Of a stretch of DNA of 64,000 bases, positions 52,771-63,880 are shown in pieces. The notes beneath the pieces were generated by a model. The model saw nothing but the letters and a program-made list of their open reading frames with translations. It did not search any database and had not been told where the DNA came from. Made by a program: the position numbers and the translations under genes. Location of the stretch: contig JAEOAD010000015.1 in the NCBI GenBank assembly GCA_036365145.1, forward strand, positions 2,517,501 to 2,581,500, read 5' to 3'. Numbering within the stretch: the first letter of the stretch is position 1; each line of letters begins with the position of its first letter. This DNA comes from Orientallactaga sibirica (Eukaryota > Chordata > Mammalia > Rodentia > Dipodidae).

Positions 52771-55560
52771 GTAATGGTACTGGTGGTGGAGTAGGGTAAC
52801 AAGGTTGGTGTATCATCTTCTCTGTGGCTAATTTCTTGGTTATTTTTTGTCATTGGAAGCTGCTTTGGGAAGAGCATGTGTTCTGTTCAGATTTAGTTAA
52901 CCCTGCCCACTTTTTTTTTAGTTATGCCTACATGCCAAATATGATAGGTTCCTTGGCCTACAAATGATTTTACTGGCTTGTTTCAATTTGTTAGGGCTCG
53001 ATTATGTTTGAGGGGGGAGGGTTTTTTATGTTAAGGAAATGCACCAAATCCTTTACATTATTTGGTTTTTAATTTTTTTAAGCTTTTGAAAAATTCTAGC
53101 AGGAAGGTAGTTTTAAATTTTGTGGATAGTCTCTTGGAATAAAAATTTGGTAGTTGGAATATGTGCTGCTTAGATTCCAAACTTAAATAGTAGCTTCTGT
53201 TTCAAGTGTGAGGCTTTCTTCCTCTAGGAAACACAGAGGGTATTGGAAGTTAGTGAGCTGACAATCTGTGGTGTGATGTGGTGCCTTAAAGGTGCACTTT
53301 GTCCTAGCTCAGGTATCCAAATCCTGGCATAGGACACTAGAAACAACCCAAGTGCTGCTGCCGTCAGGAGACTGCCTCACCTCTGTGCCCCTGGTTGTAT
53401 TGTCCCTCCCTCTCCTTCACTCCTGCTCTCGTGTTGTCTTATTGGTCCTGATGCTTGGCCCTGCTGGTGGCACCTGGGGCTGAAGATATTGTGCAATCCT
53501 GGTTTAGAGAAAACTATTGACGGGAAAAATTTTTATATGGTGCCTTAGGCGCCCTACTCCCTCAAGGGTACCTTGAATCATCAAGTCACTCTTCATGGAG
53601 TCTTTGAAGGACTGAAAGGTTTTCTGGAGCATTAATAATGAAGAGAGGTGTGAACTTGATTTGTCAAATGGTTAACATTTCAGTGACAAAGATGCCACTT
53701 AGGTAGGTCATTTGGTATGAATACTGGTGCTTCCAGCAATTTGGTTTTGAAACTGAATGGCCACTGCCATCATTATCCCATCATTTACTTAACTGAGACA
53801 TGCAAGATGCACCATGAACCTGCACTGTCATATGTATTTCTTCAGACTAAACAGAAGGAAAAATGTTTTGGTGTGAGATTGGTTTTTCTTCCTTGATCAG
53901 CCAAATCATTCCTGCCAATGCTCCTAGTGCAAGAGTGAGGTTTCTTTTGTTTGAAGGGGGTGTCATGTGGCATCCCAGATGCATTGTTCTTGGTTTTTGG
54001 GACTGCTGCTTTAATATATAAGCTTAGAATTTCTGTACAGTACAGTTGGGTCTTATTCGATTAGTTTTTGGAGTAACCCCCAAATTTGTGCTTTCGTGAC
54101 TTGGTTGAACCGCTGAATTGCTATTCATTGATAAAAGGTATAGTAGTTCCAAGAACCAGGAATGTGGCTTGAAAATGCAATTGTTAGAATTCTCTAAGAG
54201 ATTGTAGGCCAAATTATTTTCCTCACTTTTAGGAGTGTGGACCAGTTTTGGGACATGATGGAAAAGTAGGTGACATTTTTACTGCTTTACCATTAAGTAA
54301 TTCAGTTTTGGGAGCCTTAAAGCTGGTAGCAGCAGCAGCCATGACGTTTTTGATGTAGAAGCAGTTCACACCTCAGTTTACTATTTTGCACTGTATTCAG
54401 TGTAGAGCCAGCCTGGTGGTCTATGTGGGTACTTCAAAACTGGTTCTCATATTCCCCTGGCATACTGCTATGAATACCGGTGCTCAGCCCTCTCAGTGTA
54501 CTTTTGGTGGTGTAATTTAGAATTACAGGTGTGCAGTAAATCTGTTATTAATGAACCTTAAAATGTTCTTGTTTAAAGCTCCCTATACTGGTTAAATTAA
54601 TTACTCTGCTGTTTATTTATTAGCAGTATTGGATTGTAGGTAAAAGTCATAACAGAAAGGTTAATCTTGCTATAGTGATGCTACATTTAGTGTATGAAGT
54701 CTGAAGAAATTTATTGTTTGCATACATGTGGCTTCTTAAGAAATGTCTTTTTTCTTCATTAGAGATTTTAAAAATAATTTTTTTGTGTTTTGTGTTACAA
54801 AAATGGTGGTTTTTCAGTCTCAGGTATTTACCTGACATAATGGTGATAATAACTTGTAAGCTTTTGGAAAACTAAATGGCAGATAGAGGTACTTACCTAT
54901 ACTTATTTATAGTCTTACTCAAATAACCACAAGTGGACATAATCAAACCATTCTTGACCAGTCTGCATTTTAAGTGTACCCCTGATGAAACCTTAATCCC
55001 TGTGAAATTAGAGTTAGAATTATCTTCTACTTGAATTTTCTGTGATTGCAGCATTGTCTTAGTTGCAGCCTCTCTGAACAAAAGTAGTTTAGCTAAAGAG
55101 GGGTGCTTTTTTAAAGGTATTCATGGGTGAGATCATCTCATATACCATCCCTGATTCCTCATCTTCCCCTTTGACACGAAGCATATATTTTGTCTTAAGT
55201 ATACACCATTTAGCAGCATTTGGGGGGCATTGTGTTAATAATCAAATATATTATGAGACTTGGTCACTTTTACTTTTCCCTTTGGATAGAACCACAAAGC
55301 TTGTTTGGTACTGTCATGGAATCGACATTACCAGTTGTAAAGAGAAAACATTTGGAGAGCACTGTTTTCCTTTGAGCCATGCTGCTATCTTGCTCAGGTA
55401 TCTTTCAGCAGGATCTCTGAACACCAACTCCTGCCTGATTTTTCCTGCTTTATGTGTCCCAGTGGGACAAAGAGAAGATGACTCATCTTTCCTTTCGACA
55501 ATACTTATTTAACTTGGTCTATTTGTTGTTTGCTTGTTTTGGGCATATAATTTTTTTATT
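52771..55560 (+). other. SINE-free intronic stretch after HNRNPM exon 2
   Basis: No B1, B2-like, ID or LINE-1 landmark is visible for about 2.8 kb, and the 200 bases before exon 2 are also free. I recognise no exon or RNA gene in it. The longest open frame (129 codons at 55,123) resembles nothing known to me. Confidence 0.7.
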
Positions 55561-55589
55561 GACAAATTCCATAATTATAGACAATAAAC

Positions 55590-56074
55590 AATGTATTTGA
55601 CAGAGAGAGAGAATGGGTATGCAGGACCTCCAGCTACTGTAAGCGAACTCGGTCCCCCTATGCATCTGGCCAGCGTGGGTCCTGGGGAATCGAACCTGGG
55701 TCCCTTGGCTCTACAGGCAAACACCTTAACCGCTAAGGCATCCCTCTAGTTTTTGTTTGTTTGTTCGTTTTTTTTTCTTAGATAGGGTCTCACTGTCCAG
55801 GCTGACCTGGAATTCACGAGGTAGTCTCAGGGTGGTCTTGAACTCACGGCAATCCTCCTGCTTTTGTCTTCTGAGTGCTGGGATTAAAGCCATGTACCAC
55901 CTCACCCGGCAGTCTGTTTTTTTTTTTTTTTGGTTTTTCAAGGTAGGGTCTTACTCTGGCCCAGGCTGACCTGGAATTAACTATGTAGTCTCAGGGTGGC
56001 CTTGAACTCACGTGATCCTCCTACCTCTGCCTCCCGAGTGCTGGGATTAAAGGCATGCGCCACCACGCCCGGCT
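55590..56074 (-). mobile_element. B2-like SINE and two B1 SINEs
   Basis: B2-like at 55,590-55,752 (GGGGAATCGAACCTGGGTCC), B1 at 55,753-55,911 and B1 at 55,917-56,074 (near-consensus end GCGCCACCACGCCCGGC). Confidence 0.9.
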
Positions 56075-56079
56075 CTTTT

Positions 56080-57005
56080 TTGTTTTGATGTCATCATCTT
56101 TTCCTCCTAGTACGAGGGTCTTGTGTATGTAGTGACAGGCACTGCAAGGTCATGGATATCAAGGCCATTTTATGTCTGGAAGAGTACATTGTAAGGAGTC
56201 CTACCTTCCTTTGGCTGTTACAGTCTTTCCACCACCTCTTCCACAATGGACCCTGAGCCTTGGAGGGTGTGATAGAGCTAGCTGTTCCATTGCTGTGCAC
56301 TCTTCTGTCACTTCTTCTCAGCGCTGTGGTGCCTTTTGAGTCATCCCAGAGGTCACTGCCATCTGAAAAGAGAAGCTTCTCTAACCAAAACTGAGAGTAG
56401 CATTAACATATGGGTGTGAACGTTAAGTAAAGTGCTTACCAGGCACTTTGGTGAACATAATATATGTATTTACCCAGATACCATCAGGTGTTACACCCCT
56501 TGGGCTCATGACTCCCCCTCCCCATAGGTTTTCAATACCAGGCATGTATTCCTTCCCATGGAACGGGCCTCCAGTCCAATTAGTGAGTGATGGTTTTCTC
56601 CATAACAGACATGCCACTTTTGCACCCATTGACTCATTTGGCCTGGCTGGCCAAACTTAAGACTTGCAGTGTCCACTGTTGTTTATATCCACTGTTGACT
56701 TCTTTTCCATGGAGCTGCAAGCAGCAGAGCTTTTTCCAGCTTGTCTACACAGTAGCTTTTCAGCTCAGCTCCAGCAAGATTACTCAGTGACCTTGCAACC
56801 CATAAATAGGGTCTTACCATCCCTTCCTGGTGGGAAAACAAGAGCAATGCCCTATAATGTTTTGGGGGCATCAGGGACCTCCCTGGCCAACAACTCACTA
56901 GGGGGTATCCCCATCCCTGACACTAAAAATTTTCTAATAACAATCTCTGGTTTCTGGTTGTGCCATTGTCCAAAAAAGTAGGTTTCCATATGACTTACTC
57001 TTTTT
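56080..57005 (-). mobile_element. LINE-1 3' UTR, antisense
   Basis: GATGTCATCATCTTTTCCTC, CAATGGACCCTGAGCCTTGG, AACAGACATGCCACTTTTGC and CTGACACTAAAAATTTTCTA follow the same order as at 17,270 and 58,815. Confidence 0.75.
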
Positions 57006-57010
57006 TATTT

Positions 57011-57256
57011 AAAAAAATTTTTTTTCTTATTTATTTTTGGAGAGAGACACAGAGAGACAGACAGAGGGAGAGGGAGACAGACAGAGATAGGTGCACCAGC
57101 AGTCTCTCAGCTTCTGAGAACGAAATCCAGATGTGTGCGCCCCCTTGTGGGCAAGTGCGGCATTGCGCCCTTGCGTCACTTTGCATCTGGCTAAACGTGG
57201 GACCTGGAGATTGGAACCGGGTTCTTAGGCTTAGCAGGTAGGCGCCTTAACCGTTA
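57011..57256 (-). mobile_element. Long-form B2-like SINE with CTCF-like core
   Basis: GACAGAGATAGGTGCACCAG, GAACGAAATCCAGATGTGTG, GCGCCCTTGCGTCACTTTGC and CTTAGGCTTAGCAGGTAGGC are the long-form landmarks. Its head on - is cut after GCGCCTTAACCGTTAA. Confidence 0.92.
57135..57153 (-). promoter_or_regulatory. CTCF-like motif inside the long-form SINE
   Basis: On the - strand TGCCCACAAGGGGGCGCAC; 15 of 19 positions with the AGGGGGCGC core intact. Confidence 0.6.
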
Positions 57257-57261
57257 AATAT

Positions 57262-57622
57262 ATTTTAAAAAAAATATATTTTATTTATTTATTTTTGGTT
57301 TTTCGAGGTAGAGTCTCACTCTGGCCCAGGTTGACCTGGAATTAACTATGTAGTCTCAGGGTGGCCCTGAACTCATGGCTATCCTCCTACCTCTGCCTCC
57401 CGAGTGCTGGGATTAAAGGCGTGCGCCACCACGCCCGGCTATTTATTTATTTGAGGGAGAGAGAGGGGGAGAATGGCTTGCCAGGGCCTCCAGCCACTGC
57501 AAATGAACTCCAGATGCATGTGTCCCCTTGTGCATCTGGCTTACGTGGGTCCTGGGGAATTGAACCGGGGTCCTTTGGCTTTGCTGGCAAATGTCTCAAC
57601 TGCTAAGCCATCTTCTCCTGCC
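57262..57622 (-). mobile_element. B2-like SINE carrying a nested B1 in its tail
   Basis: The tail complement (ATATATTTTATTTATTTATT) is interrupted by a B1 on - (57,291-57,440) and resumes as ATTTATTTATTTGAGGGAGA; the body ends CTAAGCCATCTTCTCCTGCC. Confidence 0.9.
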
Positions 57623-58450
57623 TCCTCCACACTGATTTCTACAATGGCTGTACCAGATTATGTTCCTATCAACAGTGTATAAGAGTTCCTCTTTTTCTGC
57701 ATCCTTGCCAACATTTATTGTCATTTGTTTTCTTTTTTAAGATTTTATTTTATTTACTAGAGAGACTGAACGTGCCAGGGTCTCTAGCTACTGCAGATGA
57801 GCTCCAGATACATGTGCCACCTTGTGCATCTGGCTTACATGGGACCTGGAGAATTGAACCTGGATCCTTAGGTTTTTCAGGCAAACATGTTAGCTGCTAA
57901 GCCATCTCTCCAGCCTTCATTTGTTTTCTTGATGGTAGCCATTCTGACAGGAGTGAGATGGAATTTCAAAGTAGTTTTAATTTGCAATTCCCTCATGGCT
58001 AAGGTCATAGAACATGTTTTTTGATGTTTACATGCCATCTGTATTTCTTCTTTTGAGAACTCTATTTATCTATTTAGTTCCATAGGCCATTTTTTAGTTG
58101 AGTGCTTTGATTTCTTATTATTTAGTTTTTTGAGTTCTTTGTATATCCTGGATATTAGTCCTCTGTCAGATGTATAGTGGCAAAGATTTTCTCCCATTCT
58201 GTAGGTTGCCTCTGCTCTGTTCACAGTCTCCTTTGCTGTACAAAGCTTTGTAATTTCATGAAGTCCCAGTGGTTTTAGAAAGAGTCATTTGCCTGTGTTA
58301 GTATGTTGAAGGGTTTCCTCTACTTTGTCCTCTACCAGTTTCAGAGTTTGGGGTCTTGATAATAAGGTCTTTGATCCATTTGGGCTTAATTCCTGCTCGT
58401 GGAGAGAAAGAAGGATCTATTTTCATCCTTCTACATATAGGTATCCAAGC
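57622..58450 (-). mobile_element. LINE-1 ORF2 3' region, antisense
   Basis: ATTTCTACAATGGCTGTACC, TAGCCATTCTGACAGGAGTG, GAGTTCTTTGTATATCCTGG ATATTAGTCC and TTTTCTCCCATTCTGTAGGT are hallmark antisense LINE-1 ORF2 blocks in their normal order. It is interrupted by a B2-like SINE at 57,735-57,916 and has no intact frame. Confidence 0.9.
57735..57916 (-). mobile_element. B2-like SINE with perfect target-site duplication
   Basis: TCATTTGTTTTCTT is present at 57,721-57,734 and 57,917-57,930, inside the LINE-1. Confidence 0.96.
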
Positions 58451-58479
58451 GCCTTAACCAGTAAGCCATCTTTCCACCT

Positions 58480-58671
58480 GCTCTTGCTGCTGCTGCTTCT
58501 TTCTTCTTCCTCCTTTTCTTCTTCTTCTTTGTTCGCCTTTTTTCTTCTTCTTTTTGTTTTTCAAGGTAGGGTCTCCTTCACCCAGGCTGACCTGCATTTC
58601 ACTGTGTAGTCTCTGGCTGTCCTACCTCTGTCCTACCTCTGGATTGATGGTGTGCACCACCATGCCTGGCT
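58480..58671 (-). mobile_element. TTC-rich tract and B1 SINE
   Basis: A (TTC/TGC)-rich run at 58,480-58,555 leads into a B1 (TTTTTCAAGGTAGGGTCTCC to GCACCACCATGCCTGGC) with internal deletions. A 30-base B2-like head fragment (GCGCCTTAACCAGTAAGCCA) lies at 58,449. Confidence 0.82.
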
Positions 58672-58675
58672 TTTT

Positions 58676-60110
58676 TCCCCCTTTTTAAAATTTATATTTT
58701 TATCGACAACTTTGATAATTGTAGACAATAACCCAATTCCCTCCCTCCCTCCCTCCCACTTTTCCCTTTGAAACACCACTCTCCATTGTATCCCTCCCCT
58801 CTCAATCAGTCTCTTTTATTTTGATGTCATGATCTTTTCCTCCTGTTATGATAGTCTTGTGTGTGTAGTGTCAGGTACTGTGAGGTCATGGATATCCAAG
58901 CCATTTTGTGTCTGTAGGAGCATGTTTTAAGGAGTCCTACCCTTCCTTTGGCTCTTACATACTTTATACCACCCCCTCGCAATGGACCCTGAGCCTTGGA
59001 AGATGTGATAGAGATATTTCAGTGCTGAGTACTCCTTTGTCCCTTCTCAGCATCATAGTGCCTTCTGAGTCATCCCAAGGTCTCTGCCATCTGAAATAGA
59101 AGCGTCTCTAACCAAACGTGAGAGTAGCGTTAATATATGGGTATGAACATTAAGAGAAATGTTTACTGGGCAGTTTGGTAAGCATAGTATATACATTTAA
59201 CCAGATACCAGCAGACATTACACCCATAGGGCTCATGACTAGCCCTGTCATAGGTTTTCAGTATCAGGGATGTATTCCCTCCCATGGATCAGGCATCCAA
59301 TCCAATAAGAGAGTGGTTGGTTTTTTCCCCCGTAACAGACATGCCACTATTGCACTCATTGGCTCATTTGGCCTGGTTAGCCAAATTTAAGGCTTACAGT
59401 GTCCACTGTTGAGTATCTCCACTGGTGATTTCTCTCTCTCCCATTGAACTGCATGCAGCATAGCTTTTTCCAGCTTTCTGTCAGCTGGTCTACATGGAGG
59501 AGGTTTTCAGCTCAGCTCCAGCAGGATTTCTCTGACCTTGCAGCCCAAGTATGTGGAGCCTTCAGCAATAGGTCTTATCTGTTCCTGGTGGAAAACCAAG
59601 AACCTCAGCAATGGCCTGTAATGTTTTAGGGGTATCAGTGACCTCCCTAGCCAACAACTCACTGGAAGGTATCCCATCCCTGGCACTGAAAATTTTCTAG
59701 TAACAGTCTATGGCTTCTGAATGTTCCATTATCCAAAAATGTAGGTTTCCATATGGTTTATTTATATCCTCTTAGATTTTGATTAGTCCTACCCCACCTT
59801 TCCTTTATTCAGTCTCTTCCCCTGACCTCACTTAGGCCTTTTCACCCTCATTGATCTGTTCTTTTACTTACATATATACAATACCATCCTATGAAGTCCT
59901 CCCTTCCTTTCTATTCCCTTTATATCCCCTTTCTAGCTTACTGGTTTCTGCTACTGAGTTTTATTATTACTCACATAGAAGTCCCGTCATTTGTAGCTAG
60001 GATCCATATATGAGAGAGAACATGTGATGTTTGGGTTTCTGGGCCTGGGTTATCTCACTAAGTATAATCCTTTCTAGATCCATCCATTTTCCTGAAAATT
60101 TCATAATTTC
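58676..60110 (-). mobile_element. LINE-1 3' UTR running into ORF2 end, antisense
   Basis: TTTTTATCGACAACTTTGAT opens the 3' UTR. The order of GAGGTCATGGATATCCAAGC, GCACTCATTGGCTCATTTGG and CCTGGCACTGAAAATTTTCT matches the other copies. Past 59,930 the ORF2 end follows (CATATATGAGAGAGAACATG, CTAGATCCATCCATTTTCCT). This copy ties the 3' UTR family to LINE-1. A B1 fragment abuts it at 60,113-60,217. Confidence 0.85.
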
Positions 60111-60320
60111 ATTTTTGAGATAGGGTCTCTGTAGTCCAGACTGACCTTGAACTCACAGCAATCTTCTTTCATCTGCCTCCTAAGTGCTGGGATTAATGAA
60201 GTACACCATGCCTGGCTTTCTTGCTTTTTTTTAATGTAGGCATTACAAAGGAGCAAGTGTTTCATGTGAACATCAAAGAGTTGCTGGATTGAAGAAACAG
60301 AACCATTGTTAAAAATTTTG

Positions 60321-60570
60321 TGGGCTGGAGAGATGTCTTAGTGGTTAAGGCTTTTGCATGCAAACCCAAAGGACCCAGGTTTGATTCCCTAGGGACCCAC
60401 ATACTCCAGATGCACAAGGTGGCACATGCATGTGGAGTTATACAGTGGCTGAAGGCCCTGGAGTGTCCATTTTCTCCCTCCCTCTCTCTCGTCTCTGCCT
60501 CTTTCACTCTCAAATAAAATAAAATGAAATAAAATAAAATAAAATAAAATATAAAATAAAGATTAAAATC
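60321..60570 (+). mobile_element. B2-like SINE
   Basis: GGGCTGGAGAGATGTCTTAG head, GGTTTGATTCCCTAGG, and a (TAAAA)n tail at 60,516-60,560. Confidence 0.9.
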
Positions 60571-60596
60571 AATAAATTTAGAAAAATAAAGGTGCT

Positions 60597-60745
60597 GGGT
60601 GTGGTGGTGCACACCTTTAATCCCAGCACTCAGGAGGCAGAGGTAAGAGGATCATTGTGAATTCGAGGCCACCCTGAGACTACATAGTTCATTCCAGGTC
60701 AGCCTGGGCCAGAGTGAGACCCTACCCAAAAAAAAAAAAAAAAGA
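60597..60745 (+). mobile_element. B1 SINE
   Basis: GGTGTGGTGGTGCACACCTT to GAGACCCTACCC plus A/G tail. Confidence 0.92.
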
Positions 60746-61329
60746 AAAGAAAAAAGGTAAAAATTTTTTATTGGAGATAGCCAAACAACATAAGAAAAGT
60801 GACTTTTTTTTAACAGTCCAGCTCAATTGCATTATAGTACATAATAAGATATATGACTTAAAAGTATTTGACTGAAAGTACTGGACATCAAAACTAAAGA
60901 TTTCTTTGAAGAAAATGTGATTCTTGGGCATTTTAGTGTTGTGCTGCATTATTAGCTAGAGACCATAAAATCTTCTGAAGATTGTTAGATGTTGGGTTTA
61001 ATTTTTGGCCGGTTTAACCAGAGAGCCAATAGCATGGAGGTGAGCAGCAGCTGCTACCCAAGCCGGACTTACCTGCACCAGTGAGTAAATAGAGTGTGAG
61101 GAAGAAAAGAAGGTCAGTGATGTGTACTTTGCTTTAATATCCTAGGCTCAGTAGCAATCAGCTTAATTTGTGTAAACAAAGCTTTCTTTAAGCTTTTAAT
61201 CCATCCATTATTTATCACATCACCTTAAGTAAATTTCAGGCTGCTGCTGACAGAAAACAGGCCCAGAGGGCAAGTATAGACAGCGTATGCTGATTTTTCT
61301 AAACAGTCCATAAAGCAAGAAATTTCTCT

Positions 61330-61615
61330 TTTTTTATTAGTTTATATAGATAATATGTATACAGTCATGCTGGTACTATCCTCCTCCCCCCTCTGAAGAG
61401 ACTCTCCTCATTGGGGAATGTGGGTTGTGTATTGTGGGGGTAGCCATCAGTTATGGGGAAGAGGCAGTGTCTGTGCATAACGTCCCAATTTGTGGCTCTA
61501 ACAATCTTTCCGCCCCCTCTTCTGTGAATTTCCTTGAGCCATGTTGGGATCGTTTTAGGTCTACTTCAGTGATGAGGTCTAGGGAGCCTCTGTGTCAAGA
61601 AATTTCTTGATTTTA
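61330..61615 (-). mobile_element. Probable LINE-1 3' UTR fragment, second subtype
   Basis: CATTGGGGAATGTGGGTTGT, GTGGGGGTAGCCATCAG and AATTTCCTTGAGCCATGTTG look like a 3' UTR type known to me from rodent LINE-1, different from the four copies above. The assignment is from memory. Confidence 0.5.
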
Positions 61616-61671
61616 AATAAATACCTACCCAGTCTACTTCATGTTTTCCTATTGGAAATTTAGCTGCATTT

Positions 61672-61785
61672 TGTTTTGTTTTTTTTCAAGGTAGGGTCTC
61701 ACTCTAGTCCAGACTAGCCTGGAATTTACAGTAATCCTCCTACCTCTGAGATTAAAGGCTCAACACCATGCCCCCGCTTCATCTA
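61672..61785 (-). mobile_element. B1 SINE, internally deleted
   Basis: TTTTTTCAAGGTAGGGTCTC to CTCAACACCATGCCCCCGC. Confidence 0.82.
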
Positions 61786-62004
61786 CATTTTGAAAAACCT
61801 GGTATGCTTAAAGTATTCAAATGTATCAATACTGATATTGAATCCCAGCCTTGTACCCTGCATGGCTTAACTCTGTTCTTTGGTATAGGTAAACAGGTTG
61901 GAGCTCATCTGCTTCACCATGAATTGGGCTTACTCAATTTCTGACATGTCCATAAGTCAGGTAGTATTGTGTGAAATACTTATTTTAGATTAACAACAGG
62001 AGGA

Positions 62005-62188
62005 GGGTTGGGGTGATGGTGCATAGGTAGGAGGATCACTGTGAGTTTAAGGCCTGCCTGAGACTACAGAGTGAAATCCAGCCTGGGCTAGAGTGAGACA
62101 CTTCTTTGAAAAACCACAGAGAGAGAGAGAGAGAGAGAGAGGGAGGGAGGAGGGAGGGAGGGAGGGAGGGAGGAGGGAGGGAGAGAAT
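62005..62188 (+). mobile_element. B1 fragment with (GA)n-(GGGA)n tail
   Basis: A B1 3' half (GTAGGAGGATCACTGTGAGT to TTGAAAAACCAC) is followed by pure purine (GA)n and (GGGA)n at 62,116-62,188. Confidence 0.82.
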
Positions 62189-62429
62189 GAATAGAGTCTG
62201 TGCCTATGAGAAGGTAGGAGCAGGGCAAAGCCCAGAATATACAGACCTTCAGCAAATGAGAAGGCATGAGTGAGGTAAAATCCAGGGAACCTGCCCAAAT
62301 GAAGGCAGAAGAAGTGTAAAGCCCCTGAAGTTGTTTTTATGTCAAAAGAAAAGCTTAATAGGTAACTATTAGAAAGTAAAGCATGTCTGACATGCCCTGC
62401 TTATACACATGACACCCTTTTAAAAAAGT

Positions 62430-63045
62430 GGTGACCTTTACCTTTAATCCCAGCACTTGGTAGGCAAAGGATCCCTGTGAGTTTTGAGGCAAGACTGAGA
62501 CAACATAGTGTGTTTCAGGTTGGCCTGGGCTAGAGGGAGACCTTACCTCAAATCAAAAACCAAAAAAGGGAGGGGGGGTGGTTTTGTGAGGTGGGTCTGA
62601 ATTTTAAAAAACCTGCTGCTCTGGGTATGTTTCCCCGGTACCCATGTAAAGACAGACTCACAAAGTGGTACATGTGTCTGGAGTTTGTAAGAGGCCCTGG
62701 CAAGCACCCCCCTACACACGCTGTGAGTGTGTGTGTGTGTCAAAAAAAAATTAAAGAGTCTGGTGTGGTGGCATACACCTTTAATCCCAGCATTCAGGAG
62801 GCAGAGGTAGGTGGTTTGTTGTGAGTTCTAGGTCAGCCTGGGCTAAAGTGAGATCCTACCTTGAACCCCCCCCCCCAAAAAAAAAAAAAAAAGTTAAAGG
62901 AGCTAGGCATAGTAGCACTTCTAATCCTAGCACTTGGGCTGTAGAGACAGGAGGAGGATCAGAAGTTTAAAATCAGTCTTAGCTTCAATAGGGAGTTGGA
63001 GGCTAGCCTGGACTATATGAGACTGTGCTTCAAAAAAAAAAAATT
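62430..63045 (+). mobile_element. Four SINEs: B1, B2-like, B1, old B1
   Basis: B1 at 62,430-62,565, a degraded B2-like at 62,590-62,755 with CA/TG-rich end, B1 at 62,758-62,890 (C9 then A tail) and a diverged B1 at 62,895-63,045. Confidence 0.8.
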
Positions 63046-63284
63046 ATAGCATTTAGAGGCTTAAGGTATAGTTGAATGGGTAAAATGTGGCAGTGAGAAT
63101 CCCTAACATATAAATTGTAGGCCCAATAGCACATGAATTCTCTTTGGTGAAGCTGTGGCGTCTGTATACCCTTGTGGATTTGTTTATGTCCATTTGAGAC
63201 TTGAGCAGTAACTGGCACCACAAAAACAAATATTCATTATGTTACAGTTTTGCAGCAATAATAATGTTACTTTTATTACTGATA

Positions 63285-63432
63285 ATATTTTGATAGGCAT
63301 GGTCTCTATGTAGCCCAGGCTTTTCTAGAACTCACTGTGTAGCCTTCGTAGGCTAAATTTGAATTCACAGCAACCCTCTTTCTCGGCGTCCTGAGTGTTA
63401 CAATTACAGGTATATGTACTACTATGCCCAGC
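63285..63432 (-). mobile_element. Old B1 SINE
   Basis: GGTCTCTATGTAGCCCAGGC to GTACTACTATGCCCAGC. Confidence 0.75.
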
Positions 63433-63784
63433 TGAGAATGTTAAATCACAATAGCACCATACTGCCTGAGTTCTTTTTGAGTTGCTAAGCTAGTGAGTGA
63501 CCCTCAGAATATTTTGTTCTTGAAGCAGTATTTTTATAACTCTTCTAAATAATGGTTAAAATTATTCTTGGGATCATTTGAACATGAAGGTAGAGTAGGG
63601 TGACATTTGACATTTTTTTTTCAGTCAGGTTTTTATCATGTTGTTATTTTAATGTTAACGGTCCATGTCTATGAGTAAGGAGCAGTATTTCTTTAACCAC
63701 TGCAAATTCCACTTATGAGGCTTCTGCCACCCTCTAACTGATCTGCACTTAAACTTCAGTTGGCAGAGTTTTTTGGTTCTGTTT

Positions 63785-63880
63785 GGTTTGGTTTTGGTTT
63801 TTCAAGGTAGAGTCTCACTCTAGCCCAGGCTGACCTGAAATTCACTATGTAGGCTCAGGGTGGCCTTGAACTCATAGCTT
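63785..63880 (-). mobile_element. B1 SINE, truncated
   Basis: GGTTTTTCAAGGTAGAGTCT through GGTGGCCTTGAACTCATAG; the rest is missing. Confidence 0.85.

Noticed and set aside
55123..55512. 129-codon open frame in the SINE-free intron
   Set aside because: No recognisable domain, ordinary intronic base composition, and inside an HNRNPM intron; kept only as a note in the SINE-desert entry.
1781..62755. tRNA-like A and B boxes at many positions
   Set aside because: They belong to tRNA-derived B2-like and ID SINEs; no copy folds as a complete tRNA with anticodon arm and acceptor stem.
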